The position numbers were made by a program, and so were the translations under genes. The notes under the pieces were generated by a model. The model was not told the origin of the DNA and made no database searches. It saw only the letters and a list, made by a program, of their open reading frames with translations. Source: Zingiber officinale (taxonomy: Eukaryota > Streptophyta > Magnoliopsida > Zingiberales > Zingiberaceae). From it: a stretch of 64,000 nucleotides of DNA. This document shows positions 37,301 through 46,800 of the stretch, piece by piece. Position 1 is the stretch's first letter, and every line of letters starts with the position of its first letter. The stretch spans positions 120,137,794-120,201,793 of the forward strand of contig NC_055991.1 in NCBI RefSeq assembly GCF_018446385.1. Direction: 5' to 3'.

Positions 37301-40300
37301 GCTCGATGACGATAGGCGATATCGAGCTGGCTAGCTTAGCTAGCTCATTTGCAGCCTGATTCTCCGCTCGGGGGATCTTCTGTACCAGCACCTCTTGGAA
37401 ACCGGCTTTCAATTTTGCAAAGACTTCCGCATAAAGCTTAAGCCGGACGTTGCTGATCTCAAATGCTCCCGAAAGTTGCTGAGCAACCAACTGTGAATCT
37501 GAATGAATCAAAACATTGCTAGCTCCCACATGCCGAGCGGCCTGCAAACCTACTATAAGCGCCTCATACTCTGCTTCATTGTTGGTTGCTTTATAATCCA
37601 GTCGTACGGACAGGTGCATCCGTTCTCCGTGGGGGGAAACCAGCAGCACGCCCACCCCACTTCCCTGCCGCGTAGACGATACATCTACGTACACCTTCCA
37701 GGTGGCTTCGGGCTCGGGATTTTGTACCTCAGTGATGAAGTCTGCCAACGACTGCGCCTTGATTGTTGTCCGGGGCTGATACTGTATGTCGAACTCGCTA
37801 AGCTCCGTGGTCCATTTGATCAGTCGTCCGGACGCCTCGGGGTTTAGTAGAACTCGGCTTAAGGGGCTATTTGTCATGACAATGATCGTATGCCCCAGGA
37901 AATAGGGTCGGAGCCTTCGAGCGGCGAGAACAAGTGCGAAGGCAAGCTTCTCAAGACCAGTGTAGCGAGACTCAGCATCCTTTAGAATGTGGCTAAGGAA
38001 ATACACCGGCTGTTCTTCGCCGCTCTGCCGGACTAGCGCCGAACCGACCGCATGCTCGGTTGAAGACAAATAAATACGAAGAGGCTCGCCGACAGATGGC
38101 TTAGCTAATACAGGTAATGAGTTTAGGTAGGCCTTCAATTCTTCGAATGCTCGGTCACATTCCTCATCCCATTGGAATTTGGTTGCCCGGCGCAGGATCC
38201 TGAAGAAGGGCATGCTCCGATCGGCCGTCCTGGAGATGAACTGGGATAGCGCTGTTATGCGGCCCGTAAGGCGTTGGACTTCCTTCAAGTTTCTGGGCAA
38301 CAGCATATCCTGTAGCGCTTTGACCTTACTAGGGTTGGCCTCAATGCCTCGCTCGGTGACTATGTAGCCTAGGAAGCGACCACTTTTTGCTCCGAACAGA
38401 CACTTCTGCAGGTTCAACTTGACCCCGTACGCTCGTAATGTCCGGAAGGTTTCTTCTATATCTGCACAGAGGTCGGCAGCTCGGAATGATTTAATGAGTA
38501 TATCATCAACATATACCTCTAGGTTTGGCCCGATCTGCTTCCGGAACACCTTGTTCATGAGTCGCTGGTACGTAGCCCCTGCGTTCTTCAGTCCGAATGG
38601 CATTATGTTGTAGCAGTAGGTGTCGTCCGCCGTGATGAAGCTGACTTTCTCTTGATCTTCCCGGGCGAGCGGCACTTGGTGATAACCCTGATAAGCATCC
38701 AGCATGCATATTAGTTCGCACCCGGCGTTTGAGTCCACCATCTGGTCGATCCGGGGTAGTGGGTAAAAATCCTTCGGACACGCCTTGTTCAGGTCACGGA
38801 AGTCAATGCAGACTCTCCATTTGTTGTCGGGCTTGGAGACTAGCACCACATTTGCGAGTCAGCTCGGGAACTGTACCTCGCGTATGTGGTCGGCCTCCAG
38901 GAGCTTCTCGACTTCCGCCCGTATGATGACGTTCTGCTCGGCACTATAGTCTCGCTTCCTTTGCTTGACGGGACGAGCATCCGGCCGGACGTGTAACTCG
39001 TGCTGCGCGACGCTTGGCGAGATTCCTGGCAGCTCGTGCGTCGACCACGTGAAGATGTCGTGGTTTGTTAGAGACATCTAGTCAGCTCCTCCTTCTGGCT
39101 TGCCTCCAGGTCGGAGGCTATGAACGTCATGGCTTCCGATCGAGCCGGGTGGATCTGTACCTCCTCCTTTTCTTCATAAACAAAAGTAGGCAGCTTTTCG
39201 GTTATAACGTTTACCTCGATACGGGGGGCCTTCCGAGCGGACCTCGACTCGGCTCGCACCATCTCCACATAGCAACGCCGTGCTGCCAACTGATCGCCTC
39301 TAACTTCTCCTACTTGGTCTTCCACGGGGAACTTGATCTTCTGATGGAAAGTTGAGACGACAGCTCGGAACTCGTTGAGGGCTAGTCGACCCAAAATGAC
39401 GTTGTACGCAGAGGGAGCGTCCACAATGATGAAGTTAGCAGTCCGCGTCCTTCTGAGTGGTTCTTCTCCGAGCAAAATGGCCAACTTCATCTGACCGACT
39501 GGTTGAACCTCGTTACCCGTGAATCCGAACAAGGGCGTGGTCATCGGTAGCAGCTCCGCCCTGAACGCCTTCTTGAAGATGATGTTGACCAAACTCCCTG
39601 TGTCAATAAAGATGCGATGAATAGTGTAGTTTGCTATTACCGCTCGGATGATGAGGGCGTCATCGTGCGACATTTCGACTCCCTCGAGGTCGCCAGGACC
39701 AAAGCTGATCGCCGGCCCGCTCGCCTTCTCTTGGCTGCATCCCACAGCATGTATTTCCAGTCGTCGGGCGTACGACTTGCGGGCTCGGTTGGAGTCACGA
39801 CCTGTTGGTCCACCAGCGATGATATTGATTTCCCTCCGAGCGGTATTGCTTCTATTTTCTTCCTCCCGAGCAGACGATCTGGCTCGCTCATGGGAGACTC
39901 GAGGGTTGGCCCTTGGCTGGTGATGTTGCTACTGATGGTGATGCTGCTCTGGTGAACGCCTAACTACTTGCCGCTCGGCGTTCTGATGATGAGCTCGCCT
40001 ATCCAGTGAAGGTGATCGGCGGCAATAGTTCCTCGGGTTGGCTGACCGGGGGGAGACTCCGGCAGTCTCGAGTGTTATGAGTGGCTGATTGATGGATTTT
40101 GCAAAACATAGGCGTCCATACCTTGCCTTTTTGTCTAGGTCGCTCGGCCGCAATGTGCTAAACGGCGGGCGACCTGGAATCTTGAGGTGGTCTCATCCCC
40201 TCGGTACGTGGTCCTCTAGGCGGTTGCTGGTTGGTGTGTGTTCTCCGTTCAGTTTGGGCTGGGGGCTCGCCTGGCGCTTCCTTCTTTCGGGCCGCTTGCG

Positions 40301-42802
40301 CTTCCTCCACGTTAATATACTCACTTGCTTTTTTCAGCATATGGTGGTAGTCGCGAGGCGGCTTCCTGATGAGCAAGCGAAAGAAGTCCCCATCGACTAA
40401 GCCTTGTGTAAAGGCATGCATCATTGTCTCAGACGAGACCGTGGGGATGTCCATAGCTGCTTGGTTGAAGCGTTGGATGTAGGCTCGGAGAGTTTCTCTT
40501 GGCCCTTGCTTCATGGAAAAGAGGCTGACGCTGGTCTTCTGATAGCGTCGACTGCTGGCAAAGTGATGGAGAAATGTCATTCGGAAGTCTCTGAAACTCC
40601 GAATTGACCCGTCCGGCAACCTCCGAAACCAGCGTTGTGCCGAACCGGACAATGTAGTGAGGAAGACTCTGCATTTGACTCCGTCGGTATATTGATGAAG
40701 AGTAGCAGCATTATCGAACTTACCGAGATGGTCGTCCGGATCGGTTGTACCGCTATACTCTCCGATCGATATGGGGGAGTAATGCTTTGGGAGAGGGTCT
40801 TGTAAGATCGCCTCATAGAACTGACGATTGACCCGCTCGGGGGATGACCCTGCACACAGCGCCTTCCCCTTCCTGGCGTCCCGCACGGGCGCTTCATCGG
40901 ACGATCCCTGGTTGGCTAGGCCAGCTCCGACGGAGTCTGGAACAGTGCCCGATGGAACGGAATAGGGGCGGCTAGCGCGTCTCCTGGTGTGCCGGTCTGC
41001 CCCTTGTTCTGTGCCCAAGTAGAGTATTGTTCCGGTCCGTCCTCCATTGCCGCTCGGCCCTCAGAAACCGAGGCGGCCTGCTGAGCTACCCGCTCGGCCT
41101 GGGCCTTCTGTTGTTGCTCGACCATCTTCGCAGCTCTCGCTTGGATGAGTGCGTCGAGCTCCTCGAGAGAGAGCGTCACCATGAGTTGGCGTCCAGCTTC
41201 TTGCATCTTCTCTGCTCGGATTCAGGTGTCTTCCCACAGACGGCGCCAATTTGATCCTGTCCGAGCGCTGAGTCGATGAAAACTGGGGACGTGGCGCTCT
41301 CCGCTGCCTCCGGGTGATCTCCGCAGTGATGTGGGCCTCCGGTGAACCTGCAACAAAGCCGGGCCGGGAAGGGGTTCCCGGCGACGACCCTCCGACGCTC
41401 AAGTCAAGCAATGGCGAGATGAAACAGAGGCAAGATAGAGAGAGACTGTGGCTACAGTAGATAAGGAGAAAAAACCCTCTTTTCGTCGAAGTCCGGAGGT
41501 CTTTATATAGGACCCCGGAGAGGCGCGTGCACACTTCCCGAAGTGTGCACGCTCCTCAAAGCATACCTCAGAATGGTTGTGTCAGAAAAGCGTGCTTGAC
41601 GTCATACCGCAACTGTCCGAGCATATCTCTGCCACGACAGTGGAAACTTCCATCGTACGATCCTCAGTACGACCCGGCCGCCGACCATGCTGATTGTTGG
41701 TTGCAAGTGTCTCGAGAATGATATCACTAGCTGCCCTTTTTATCCTCTTCTAAGTCTTTTGTCTCTTACTGGGCCGGACGGGATGTCCGCTCGGCCTCCA
41801 GGGCGCTCGGGTGTGCATGCGCATCGGACCAGGCGAGAAGGTCGCTCGGTCACATACTCGGACGGGAGTGCGATCCGGTCGACCTGCGGTTCGGCCGAGC
41901 GAATAGGCCGCTCGGCACGATGGTTCCTCTATAAGGGAGCTTGTGAGCGTCGGAAACTCGACCCGAGGTCGAGCTATCTACACGCCGGCCCAGGATTTAC
42001 TCCGGCCGGTCGGCAAGGTGGCTTTCCCCCGCTCAGCCGGGACCTTGACTCCCCCGTGTCGTTGACCCCTCCCTATGTGGGCCCCCGATTCTTACCACCG
42101 GATCAATTATATTTGATGGAAGTTGGAATATTCACTTAATCATGAACAAGAGATTCACAAAAGATGAAATTAAAAAAACAAGCAAAGCAGATTAGAGACT
42201 ACATTGATCACTATCGTGTCAACATGTTTAACTTCAAAACTAGCTGAACACAAAAAAGTGATACTCATGAATCATTTCTTCTTATAGAGGTGGCTGTCAT
42301 CAAGTCACACGATTCAATGAAACAAAATTTAATAACCCTCAACTAAGCCTGTATAAACATAATCCTAAAACTAGTTTGTGCTGTCAACCATATAGTCTGA
42401 AGAATCCACTCTATCTAAATGCAGTCAGATAAGCATACATGATCATATGCTGCAGAGATAACCAATTGAATATCACTGGCCACAACGAAGGTTAAATGAA
42501 GGTATTTCATAATGAGGGAGGTGACAACTGAAAATCTTTCAGTGACTTCAATCTATAAGGTTATCAGCATATGAAAATTGACAGGTGATCTAACTCCAGT
42601 CCACCAAAGTCGTTATTCCATAAAACTGTTTTGGTGTTCTATTGAAAGCTCGCAAAAGAATGAGTGTCATGTACCAAAGATGAACAAAGAATGGAACTAG
42701 AGATGCAAACCAACAAAGATAGAACAAGTCAAGAAGAATTACTGAAGATTGGAACTGAAATCTCTTTCGCAGAAACTGATTGATGCCTCTTCCAGCAGCC
42801 AT
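16323..42802 (-). CDS. CYC1: Cytochrome c1, heme protein of mitochondrial complex III (7 exons)
   Basis: Exons, in order: 42802-42743, 18722-18511, 17708-17429, 17360-17289, 17096-16980, 16891-16826, 16439-16323. They sum to 924 nt, 307 codons plus TAA, all with GT-AG introns and matching phases. Cytochrome c1 passes electrons from the Rieske protein to cytochrome c at the inner mitochondrial membrane. Residues 1 to about 65 form a basic mitochondrial presequence with a hydrophobic stretch; mature protein probably starts near SADEAEHGL. The heme motif CASCH is at 103-107 and the axial Met about 226 (GGAIAMP). A C-terminal membrane anchor ([19 protein letters not shown]) is followed by a basic matrix-side tail. 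Length fits plant homologues. Oddity: intron 1 is 24 kb because a 22.3-kb Gypsy element sits in it, on the same strand. The coding sequence shows no damage. Gene identity is very sure; expression through the large intron is not shown. Confidence 0.96.
17886..18330. mobile_element. Possible MITE in cytochrome c1 intron 2
   Basis: Starting after TTAA at 17886-17889, GGCCGTGTTTACTTGG resembles the terminal repeat of Tourist-type MITEs. A weak partner (CCTCCAAATAGACAAAG) lies near 18298. Ends and target duplication are not clear, so this is only a suspicion. Confidence 0.3.
18723..19762 (-). other. Cytochrome c1 intron 1, 3' part
   Basis: Ordinary AT-rich intron sequence between exon 2 and the Gypsy insertion. 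With 42106-42742 it makes up the pre-insertion intron of about 1.7 kb. No other feature seen. Confidence 0.7.
19763..20616 (-). repeat. Gypsy element 2, 3' LTR
   Basis: 854 bp, identical in length to the other LTR. A TATA box in element orientation (TATATAAA, 20013-20020 complement) is followed by the transcribed part. The purine-rich stretch just right of it (20617-20640, minus strand GAAGGGAAGACACG) is the likely polypurine tract. Confidence 0.92.
20909..23220 (+). pseudogene. Antisense extra ORF (aORF) of Tat element, cut by virus sequence
   Basis: It lies on the plus strand, opposite to gag-pol. Exon 1 is open from 20909; the likely start is the ATG at 21302 ([10 protein letters not shown]), coding to about 21991, with the [30 protein letters not shown] region of the 'putative gypsy type transposon' family (Pfam PF04195). 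An intron with GTAAGA donor (21992) and CTCGCAG acceptor (22052) leads into exon 2 (22053-22662), a low-complexity linker with a basic RKRRR patch. A further coiled-coil segment (about 22863-23220, EFKKL-like, [13 protein letters not shown]) follows after another apparent intron. It breaks off at about 23220, where virus sequence starts. Function of these proteins is unknown. Confidence 0.75.
23223..26488 (+). pseudogene. Badnavirus-like ORF3 polyprotein, C-terminal part (left copy)
   Basis: The frame is open from the junction and runs [14 protein letters not shown] (CCHC, 23345-23400), a second Cys/His cluster (CTFCK..., [12 protein letters not shown]), dUTPase (about 24030-24410), aspartic protease with DTGATKC (about 24520), RT with the YIDDIL box (about 25565-25585), and RNase H with ETDG (about 26010). 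Breaks: in-frame stops at 25472-25474 and 26003-26005, which the other copy lacks, and a 15-nt deletion in the dUTPase region near 24265. The other copy is the reference for these breaks. It is a defective remnant. Confidence 0.9.
26485..26721 (+). CDS. Small ORF overlapping the ORF3 stop, three 15-residue repeats
   Basis: Its ATG overlaps the ORF3 stop codon as ATGA, the spacing used for coupled translation between ORFs in badnaviruses. The 78-codon product has three tandem 15-residue units (26500-26544, 26545-26589, 26590-26634) of the form [15 protein letters not shown], then an acidic-polar tail. In the mirror copy (27403-27194) a one-base insertion shifts the third repeat. I know no named family for it. 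It may be a real viral accessory ORF or only the expanded end of ORF3. Confidence 0.45.
   Translation: MIQDKMASMIDSIIAAPAEKVASMIDSIIAAPAEKVASMTDSIIAAPTVKESTFVKNNAELLAWKNKSGDNAIQMDEN
26722..27193. promoter_or_regulatory. Viral intergenic region, mirrored, with TATA boxes
   Basis: The two arms meet here. In the plus arm TATAAAA lies at 26903-26909 (CTTGTCTATAAAATCC); the minus arm has the same box at 26985-26992. The 14-nt spacer plus its edge carries a third copy of TATAAAATCCA (minus strand, 26940-26950). The likely role, from caulimovirid genomes, is the pregenomic RNA promoter. If functional, the arms' promoters point at each other. Confidence 0.55.
27194..27403 (-). pseudogene. Small repeat ORF, mirror copy, frameshifted
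   Basis: Counterpart of 26485-26721. The first two 15-residue units are readable; a one-base insertion near 27302 puts the third out of frame. Confidence 0.5.
27496..33205 (-). pseudogene. Badnavirus-like ORF3 polyprotein (movement, capsid, dUTPase, protease, RT, RNase H)
   Basis: Segments from 5' to 3': 33205-32570 carries the movement protein region ([21 protein letters not shown]); 32441-31098 an acidic linker with a run of Asp; 31119-28183 the capsid region, CCHC knuckle ([14 protein letters not shown]), second Cys cluster, dUTPase, protease (DTGATKC) and RT (YIDDIL); 28179-27496 the RNase H. Breaks: a stop at 32570-32572, a frameshift near 32450-32500, a frameshift at an A-run (plus-strand T-run 31119-31124), a stop at 28180-28182, and a deletion near 27500 that ends RNase H early. 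The dUTPase keeps all five motifs here ([35 protein letters not shown]). In life the polyprotein would be cut by its own protease; here it is defective. Confidence 0.92.
33183..33545 (-). CDS. Badnavirus-like ORF2
   Basis: A 120-codon ORF whose ATG overlaps the ORF1 stop (ATGA) and whose end overlaps the ORF3 start by 23 nt. It is rich in Lys, Glu and Leu with a coiled-coil-like middle and a charged C-terminus, as in the small nucleic-acid-binding, virion-associated P2 of badnaviruses. The frame is intact. Assignment rests on position and length more than on sequence motifs. Confidence 0.75.
   Translation of the reverse strand: MNLPQSASTKTYLEALENTEIVSNPAIEFIFAKEALVKDINRQNNTIIELLLSINTKLDQLLIKPVDTSNQIADIAKQLEGLSLGKTKSKEEPFFVYKDPLKILKEEREKAKSHDEQNQA
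33542..33991 (-). CDS. Badnavirus-like ORF1
   Basis: An intact 149-codon ORF with the family pattern of badnavirus P1: [14 protein letters not shown] near the start, an EYR.L....NQAELLNSL block, then a long amphipathic helix. The exact role of P1 is unsettled; it is reported as virion-associated in the genus. It begins about 220 nt downstream of the primer-binding site. Intact in sequence, but no evidence of expression. Confidence 0.82.
   Translation of the reverse strand: MAERLEKAIKDWYQNSRVADLEYLDLATEVRLRDISHNIDVVYDRLIVHSRISRSEYRTLLKVINENQAELLNSLETTSKVQQKLQKAVFELQKEILFYKPLTVKDVRELILEKQPKLIEEQTVIVLQNLQTQVRQLQEVVKEIKKQFA
34212..34457. repeat. Palindrome centred on the viral primer-binding site
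   Basis: Arms 34212-34322 and 34346-34457 pair with a 23-nt loop (34323-34345). Each arm ends in TGGTATCAGAGC (34216-34227 complement and 34442-34453), the Met-tRNA primer site. The right arm touches the Gypsy aORF directly. Confidence 0.88.
34458..35729 (-). pseudogene. aORF segment, inverted copy (right arm)
   Basis: Mirror of 22120-23219, and extending further: the coiled-coil goes past the left-arm breakpoint ([20 protein letters not shown], then [21 protein letters not shown]) to 34458. It thus shows what the aORF looked like beyond the virus junction of the left arm. It begins abruptly at 35729 against the tandem array. Confidence 0.8.
35730..35925. repeat. Tandem array, about 65-bp unit, three copies
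   Basis: Three near-identical units carry GTTTATAGTCGCCGGTCCGA, CTCTGGGATTTAACGTCGCC and GCTCGACGGTCTTCG. It lies just after the integrase stop, where Tat-lineage elements often carry tandem repeats. Related words occur in the array at 13805-14170. Confidence 0.85.
36018..37187 (-). pseudogene. Gypsy element 2 integrase
   Basis: Read from 37187 down: zinc-binding region with CLSC near 36935, core with [10 protein letters not shown] and VVVDYFSKW (about 36770-36860), the second acid in [10 protein letters not shown] (about 36650), and a Glu region before 36491. The open frame 36491-36018 holds the C-terminal part ([22 protein letters not shown], then GDLVWKKV and a WEGPFKI-like PWAGPFKI). In-frame stops near 36992, 36717 and 37186 break it. 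Confidence 0.85.
37188..39077 (-). pseudogene. Gypsy element 2 reverse transcriptase and RNase H
   Basis: 38849-37188 is a 553-codon frame with RT blocks [35 protein letters not shown] and YVDDILIKS, then a connection, the first RNase H, and a second Tat-type RNase H ([17 protein letters not shown], ...[10 protein letters not shown]). The RT start lies upstream at 39077-38859 and is cut off by one stop codon at 38859. The second RNase H domain is a hallmark of the Tat lineage. Confidence 0.88.
39068..39745 (-). pseudogene. Gypsy element 2 aspartic protease region
   Basis: A 225-codon frame with the active site [12 protein letters not shown] near residues 50-60, ILLGEEPL and the [20 protein letters not shown] block typical of Gypsy proteases. 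It overlaps the RT start frame by a few bases. Part of the gag-pol polyprotein. Confidence 0.82.
40158..41206 (-). pseudogene. Gypsy element 2 gag
   Basis: Two frames (41206-40916 and 41018-40158) joined by a frameshift near 40920. Motifs: [66 protein letters not shown], and [18 protein letters not shown]. It is the retrotransposon gag (PF03732-like) and is homologous to 9751-13266. The nucleocapsid and gag-pro linker (40157-39746) are decayed. Confidence 0.85.
41231..41251 (-). other. Primer-binding site, Gypsy element 2
   Basis: On the minus strand TTGGCGCCGTCTGTGGGAAG follows the 5' LTR end, separated from it by two bases. I do not name the tRNA. Confidence 0.8.
41252..42105 (-). repeat. 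Gypsy element 2, 5' LTR
   Basis: 854 bp with TGATCC..GGATCA ends, TATA box TATATAAA (complement of 41502-41509), and the target duplication ATTAT directly outside (42106-42110). Confidence 0.93.
42111..42742 (-). other. Cytochrome c1 intron 1, 5' part
   Basis: Ordinary intron sequence between the Gypsy insertion and exon 1. Nothing else seen. Confidence 0.7.
42743..42802 (-). CDS. CYC1: Cytochrome c1 exon 1 (start of mitochondrial presequence)
   Basis: The 60-nt exon encodes [20 protein letters not shown], a basic targeting peptide start as in other plant cytochrome c1 precursors. The donor GTAATT follows at 42742-42737, phase 0, and joins the exon starting at 18722 (TPSFFSTLK). It was chosen because exon 2 has no in-frame ATG that would give a targeting peptide of normal plant type. 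Confidence 0.88.
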
Positions 42803-43880
42803 TTAGTCAATTCTCTACCAAAAGGACGCTAACAATTCCACTGGGAAGCAAAGATTTACAATTTAAAACAGCTACATGGGATCTATGAAAGGCCTTATCA
42901 TTATTAAACAGCAATATACAAGTACATATCTGAAACAGTAGAATGCAACTCGCAATCAAACAGAACCATATGCATCAAAATGACTAAATGGAGCAGGAAC
43001 ATGATATAAAAAAAAATGCATCAAAATGACTGCTAATTCTAAATGGGAACTATAGTGATTCTATCTACAGATTGCGAATCCTGGTTCCAATAGCACTCCC
43101 ATTCAGAATCTCTAAATTTTTGCATAAAAAATCTCATCTCCCATATATCCACAAGCAGTTTCGGCGAAGTGCAAGTGACAAGAGATTGCGTAACTAAAAT
43201 AATTATTCATAGTAAAACTTTCCAAAAGAAAAAAAAGGACAACGTCCCGAACTTCCAGTAATGTACGGCCTATTGCGCTTCGATATCAAACGGCTCAACA
43301 AAGCTAGGAACCGAGAGACAAACGAGAATGACTGCAGCATATTTAGGTCCAAAATTTCTACAAAAACCGAGCAAAAAACAAGAGGTAGCCTAAATCCTGA
43401 AGCCAAGTGACATGCATGCCAAGTAAATCACAGTCTAAGTCTGCACAAAACATCCATGACCAAGAACCGGGCAATCATAGGAACAAAATACGATATAACA
43501 GCGACAAGATCTGGAGTGAGATCGAGCAGGAAAGGTGCAGCAAAGGATCGAAGAGCGAACCTGGCGAAGAGTGGATCGGCGCAGTGATTTGGTGGTGGTG
43601 CACAAGACCGCGTCGCCCCTTCTCCTCTTGCTCTAGATATTTGTTTTTACAGTTTTGTTGGGAAGGAGAAGGAAAGCCGCAATTATTGAACCAGGGGGCC
43701 GTGTCCCACTAACCGTACCGGTCCGGTTAAATCCTTCCGGTTCACGATCAAATGCGGCGAGACACGCCCATCGTCCATCGAGCTCCGAGACTGGATCGGC
43801 TCGACGACGTCGGTTCACCATCCACGCGAGAAGGCTACGGGAGATTGGGGGGAGTCGTCCTCCGCCGACGGTGGTAGCTC
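42803..43880. promoter_or_regulatory. Shared upstream region of cytochrome c1 and lipase genes
   Basis: The two genes diverge from here with 1078 bp between start codons. The part nearest the lipase (43570-43880) is GC-rich. A 5' UTR intron of the cytochrome c1 gene could lie at 42803-43550, which is AT-rich like an intron, with a GC-rich block near 43560-43620 as its possible first exon; this is inference. Confidence 0.4.
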
Positions 43881-46800
43881 ATGGAGAGAGCGCGGTCTCC
43901 TGCCTCGAATCTCTTGCCTTTCCTTCTCTTCATCATCGGGAGGGTCAGCTGTTCACTCGAGGCGACCCTCGGCGGGACCTCGCCGCCGCCCGCTACCGAT
44001 GGCCTCTGCGCTGCGCTCATCCGCCCTTCCGGCTACCCCTGCTCTGAACACACGGTGCTGAATCTCTCTTGCTCTTGATTTGTTAATAACTGGCGAAAAC
44101 CTCGACTCGTTGGAGGATGATTTTTCGGTGACCGATCTTTTGCGAAAATTGCTTGTTCACAAAAAGTATGGTGTGAGTATTCTGGGGGTTATGGGATTTG
44201 TTGAGCATCGCACACAGATTGGGGGACTGAGAAAACTCTGGATTAGTGCTTGGCTGCTTGCAGACTTGATTGATTATATTTTGTTGATATTTAGGCAACT
44301 GTTATTGATTGTATGCTTCTGCTTGCATTGTCTATAACCAGGGAACAATGACTATTACCTGATTCCAAACGGCCCTTCTTCTCCCATAGAGAAAATGGTA
44401 ACACCACATCACCTTAGCTGAATATATGAATTTGAGGCAGTGATAATCCTTTTCATAAACTTAAGGATCTTGGGAGCCCATATTTAAACGTGTTGGGAAA
44501 TGAAAATGAACAGAAAAGACTCATCTGTGAGAACTGAATGGTTTCTTAGCCACACTTTAAGTTGGGGAAGTATTTTAGATTGAAAAGTTGAGACATTGTC
44601 AGTGTAAGACGGTTTTTCTAAGATGAGGAAGGAATAGAAACAAGGGCGAAAAAGAATAAATTGGCTTTTTATCCAAATTCGACATTATCGTGTAAATATC
44701 TCAGCAAAAATGTTTATTGAGAGGGATACAATGGTTATTTATAATTCTGGACTGGGAAGTGGTGACATTCTTGTAATCCTATGCATCAAGCTCCCCCATA
44801 CAAACCACTATGACTGCCTTATAAAGTTGGGTTTTAAAACATCTAAGATTTGGCAAGTGGTCCATTTTGTTGTCTATCAATATTTTCTATTAAAAATGTG
44901 AGTTTTGTCTTATTTTGTGTGCACTAAGAGAGATACCATGGTTAACTGGAAAATTGTCACTTTCTGGTAATCCTATGCATCAAACTCCTTAAGGACGGCT
45001 ATGATTGCTTTTATACAGTTTGTTATAAAACTTGGTAATTTTGGTCCATTTCATTATCTATGAGTACTTTGATTACAAAATATGAGTTTTGTCTTATTTG
45101 TGTGTATTAGATAACCACTGGACTAGATTTCTTTTTGTCTATCTTGTCTTTACTTAATATCTTGTGTAATCATTGAATCAATTATCTTGAAGTTGCTTAA
45201 TGGTTGCATGGTCGTAAATACAAGTAACTCAGTTTTACTGGATAATATCCTTTTGGCTGATACATCTAGCTATTGATATTGTGCTTAGTGAGATGGCAAA
45301 TCAGTTTGCTGTGTTTCTCTCATTCATTTACTTGAAGAATTACATCAGTATATACAAGGCTGCTACACCTATGTTGATCTTTTTCAGATTTGTCAAGTGA
45401 AAAGTATTATTGTGTTTTTAGTTTTTTTTTCCATTCTACTTATGTGCATCTAATTTGTTAGCATAAAATTAGGTGATTCTTTTGATGATATTACTGAGCT
45501 TGATGGGTTAGCAAACAAAAATCTTCTCTTCATTTTTTTTGAAACACAACTCCAACTGTTGATGGACAAGTGAAAATTGCAGGTTGAGACTAAAGACGGT
45601 TATCTTTTGTCTATTCAACGTGTTCAACATGGAAAAAAAACTTTAGGAGGAATGCCTCATCCTTCGGTTTTCCTCCAACATGGTCTATTTCAGGTATTAA
45701 CTCAGAGGATCATTTTTTTTGTGATTCCTCAGTTGTTAAAGCATTTTATTCTGGCTGCATACATTTATTATCAACCTGTTTCTCATTTGCTGTGTGTTTG
45801 ATGATGTGGGTGTCTCCCAAATTTGAACATCGTTCATATTCTTTTTCTTTTGTCTTCTCATGTGAACAGGGTGGTGATACATGGTTTGCGAATTCATTTG
45901 AGCAGTCACTAGGTTTCATCCTTGCAGATAATGGTTTTGATGTTTGGGTTGGAAATGTACGTGGCACAAGATGGAGCCATGGTCATACCAGATTATCTGT
46001 TCATGAGAAGGTTCGTCTTTTTATTTCATTACCTTATGAATACATAGTTGTGTTTTCTTGTACTCTTTATTTCAGTGTATTTTGGTCATAATGTTGGTCC
46101 TTGTGTTTCATACTTTATCTTCTAATTGATCTTTGGTTCCTTATATTTTATGTACTAGTTTAGTTTCTAACTCTAATCCTTTGACTAATTTTTTTCCAGG
46201 CATTTTGGGATTGGAGTTGGCAGGAATTGGCACAGTATGACTTGCAAGCTATGATAAGTTATGTATACTCTGTTACAAATTCCAAAATTTTCTACGTAGG
46301 CCATTCCCAGGCATGTTTCATCCCATTAACCATTTATTTCTTCCATTAGGATGTTTCGATGTTTATTGGTTGAGGATAGAATTAATGATCTGTGTAAATT
46401 GCTTTTGTTCTACAATTGACAGGGAACTATTATGGGTTTAGCTGCCTTCACCATGCCAGATATTGTTGAGATGGTTGACGCTGCTGCTCTTCTTTGTCCT
46501 ATTTCATATTTAGATCATATCACTTCAACTTTTGTCCTTAGAGCAGTAGCTCTTCATCTCGATCAGGTAACCTTTGTGAATGCAGAGTTGTTTTGGGAGG
46601 AGCATCCGATGCATTGAATTTGAATTGTTTTGTTGTTTCTCCATCGTAGATGCTTCTGAGCTTGGGCATTCATGAACTAAATTTCCGAAGGTACGGTTTA
46701 ATTTGCCGTATTATTTTGGATTGAAAAATAAGTCGTCTCCCAAATATCATACAGTGATACGGGCATTCAGATATTGGACTCAATTTGTGATGGCCACATG

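Larger units (their letters stand above)
19763..42105 (-). mobile_element. Complete Tat-type Gypsy element 2 (22.3 kb with nested virus)
   Basis: Both LTRs are 854 bp, begin TGATCC and end GGATCA, and the element is flanked by ATTAT on both sides (19758-19762 and 42106-42110). From right to left it holds 5' LTR, primer-binding site, gag, protease, RT-RNase H, integrase, a tandem array, then an antisense extra ORF and 3' LTR. That layout is the one known for the Tat lineage. An integrated badnavirus-like sequence, duplicated in inverted form, adds roughly 12 kb between integrase and 3' LTR. It lies in intron 1 of the cytochrome c1 gene. Stops in gag, RT and integrase show it is not autonomous now. 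About six differences in the first 170 bp of the two LTRs suggest moderate age. Confidence 0.93.

Noticed and set aside
43655..44047. 130-codon plus-strand frame overlapping lipase exon 1
   Set aside because: Out of frame with the lipase start and signal peptide; a GC-rich shadow.
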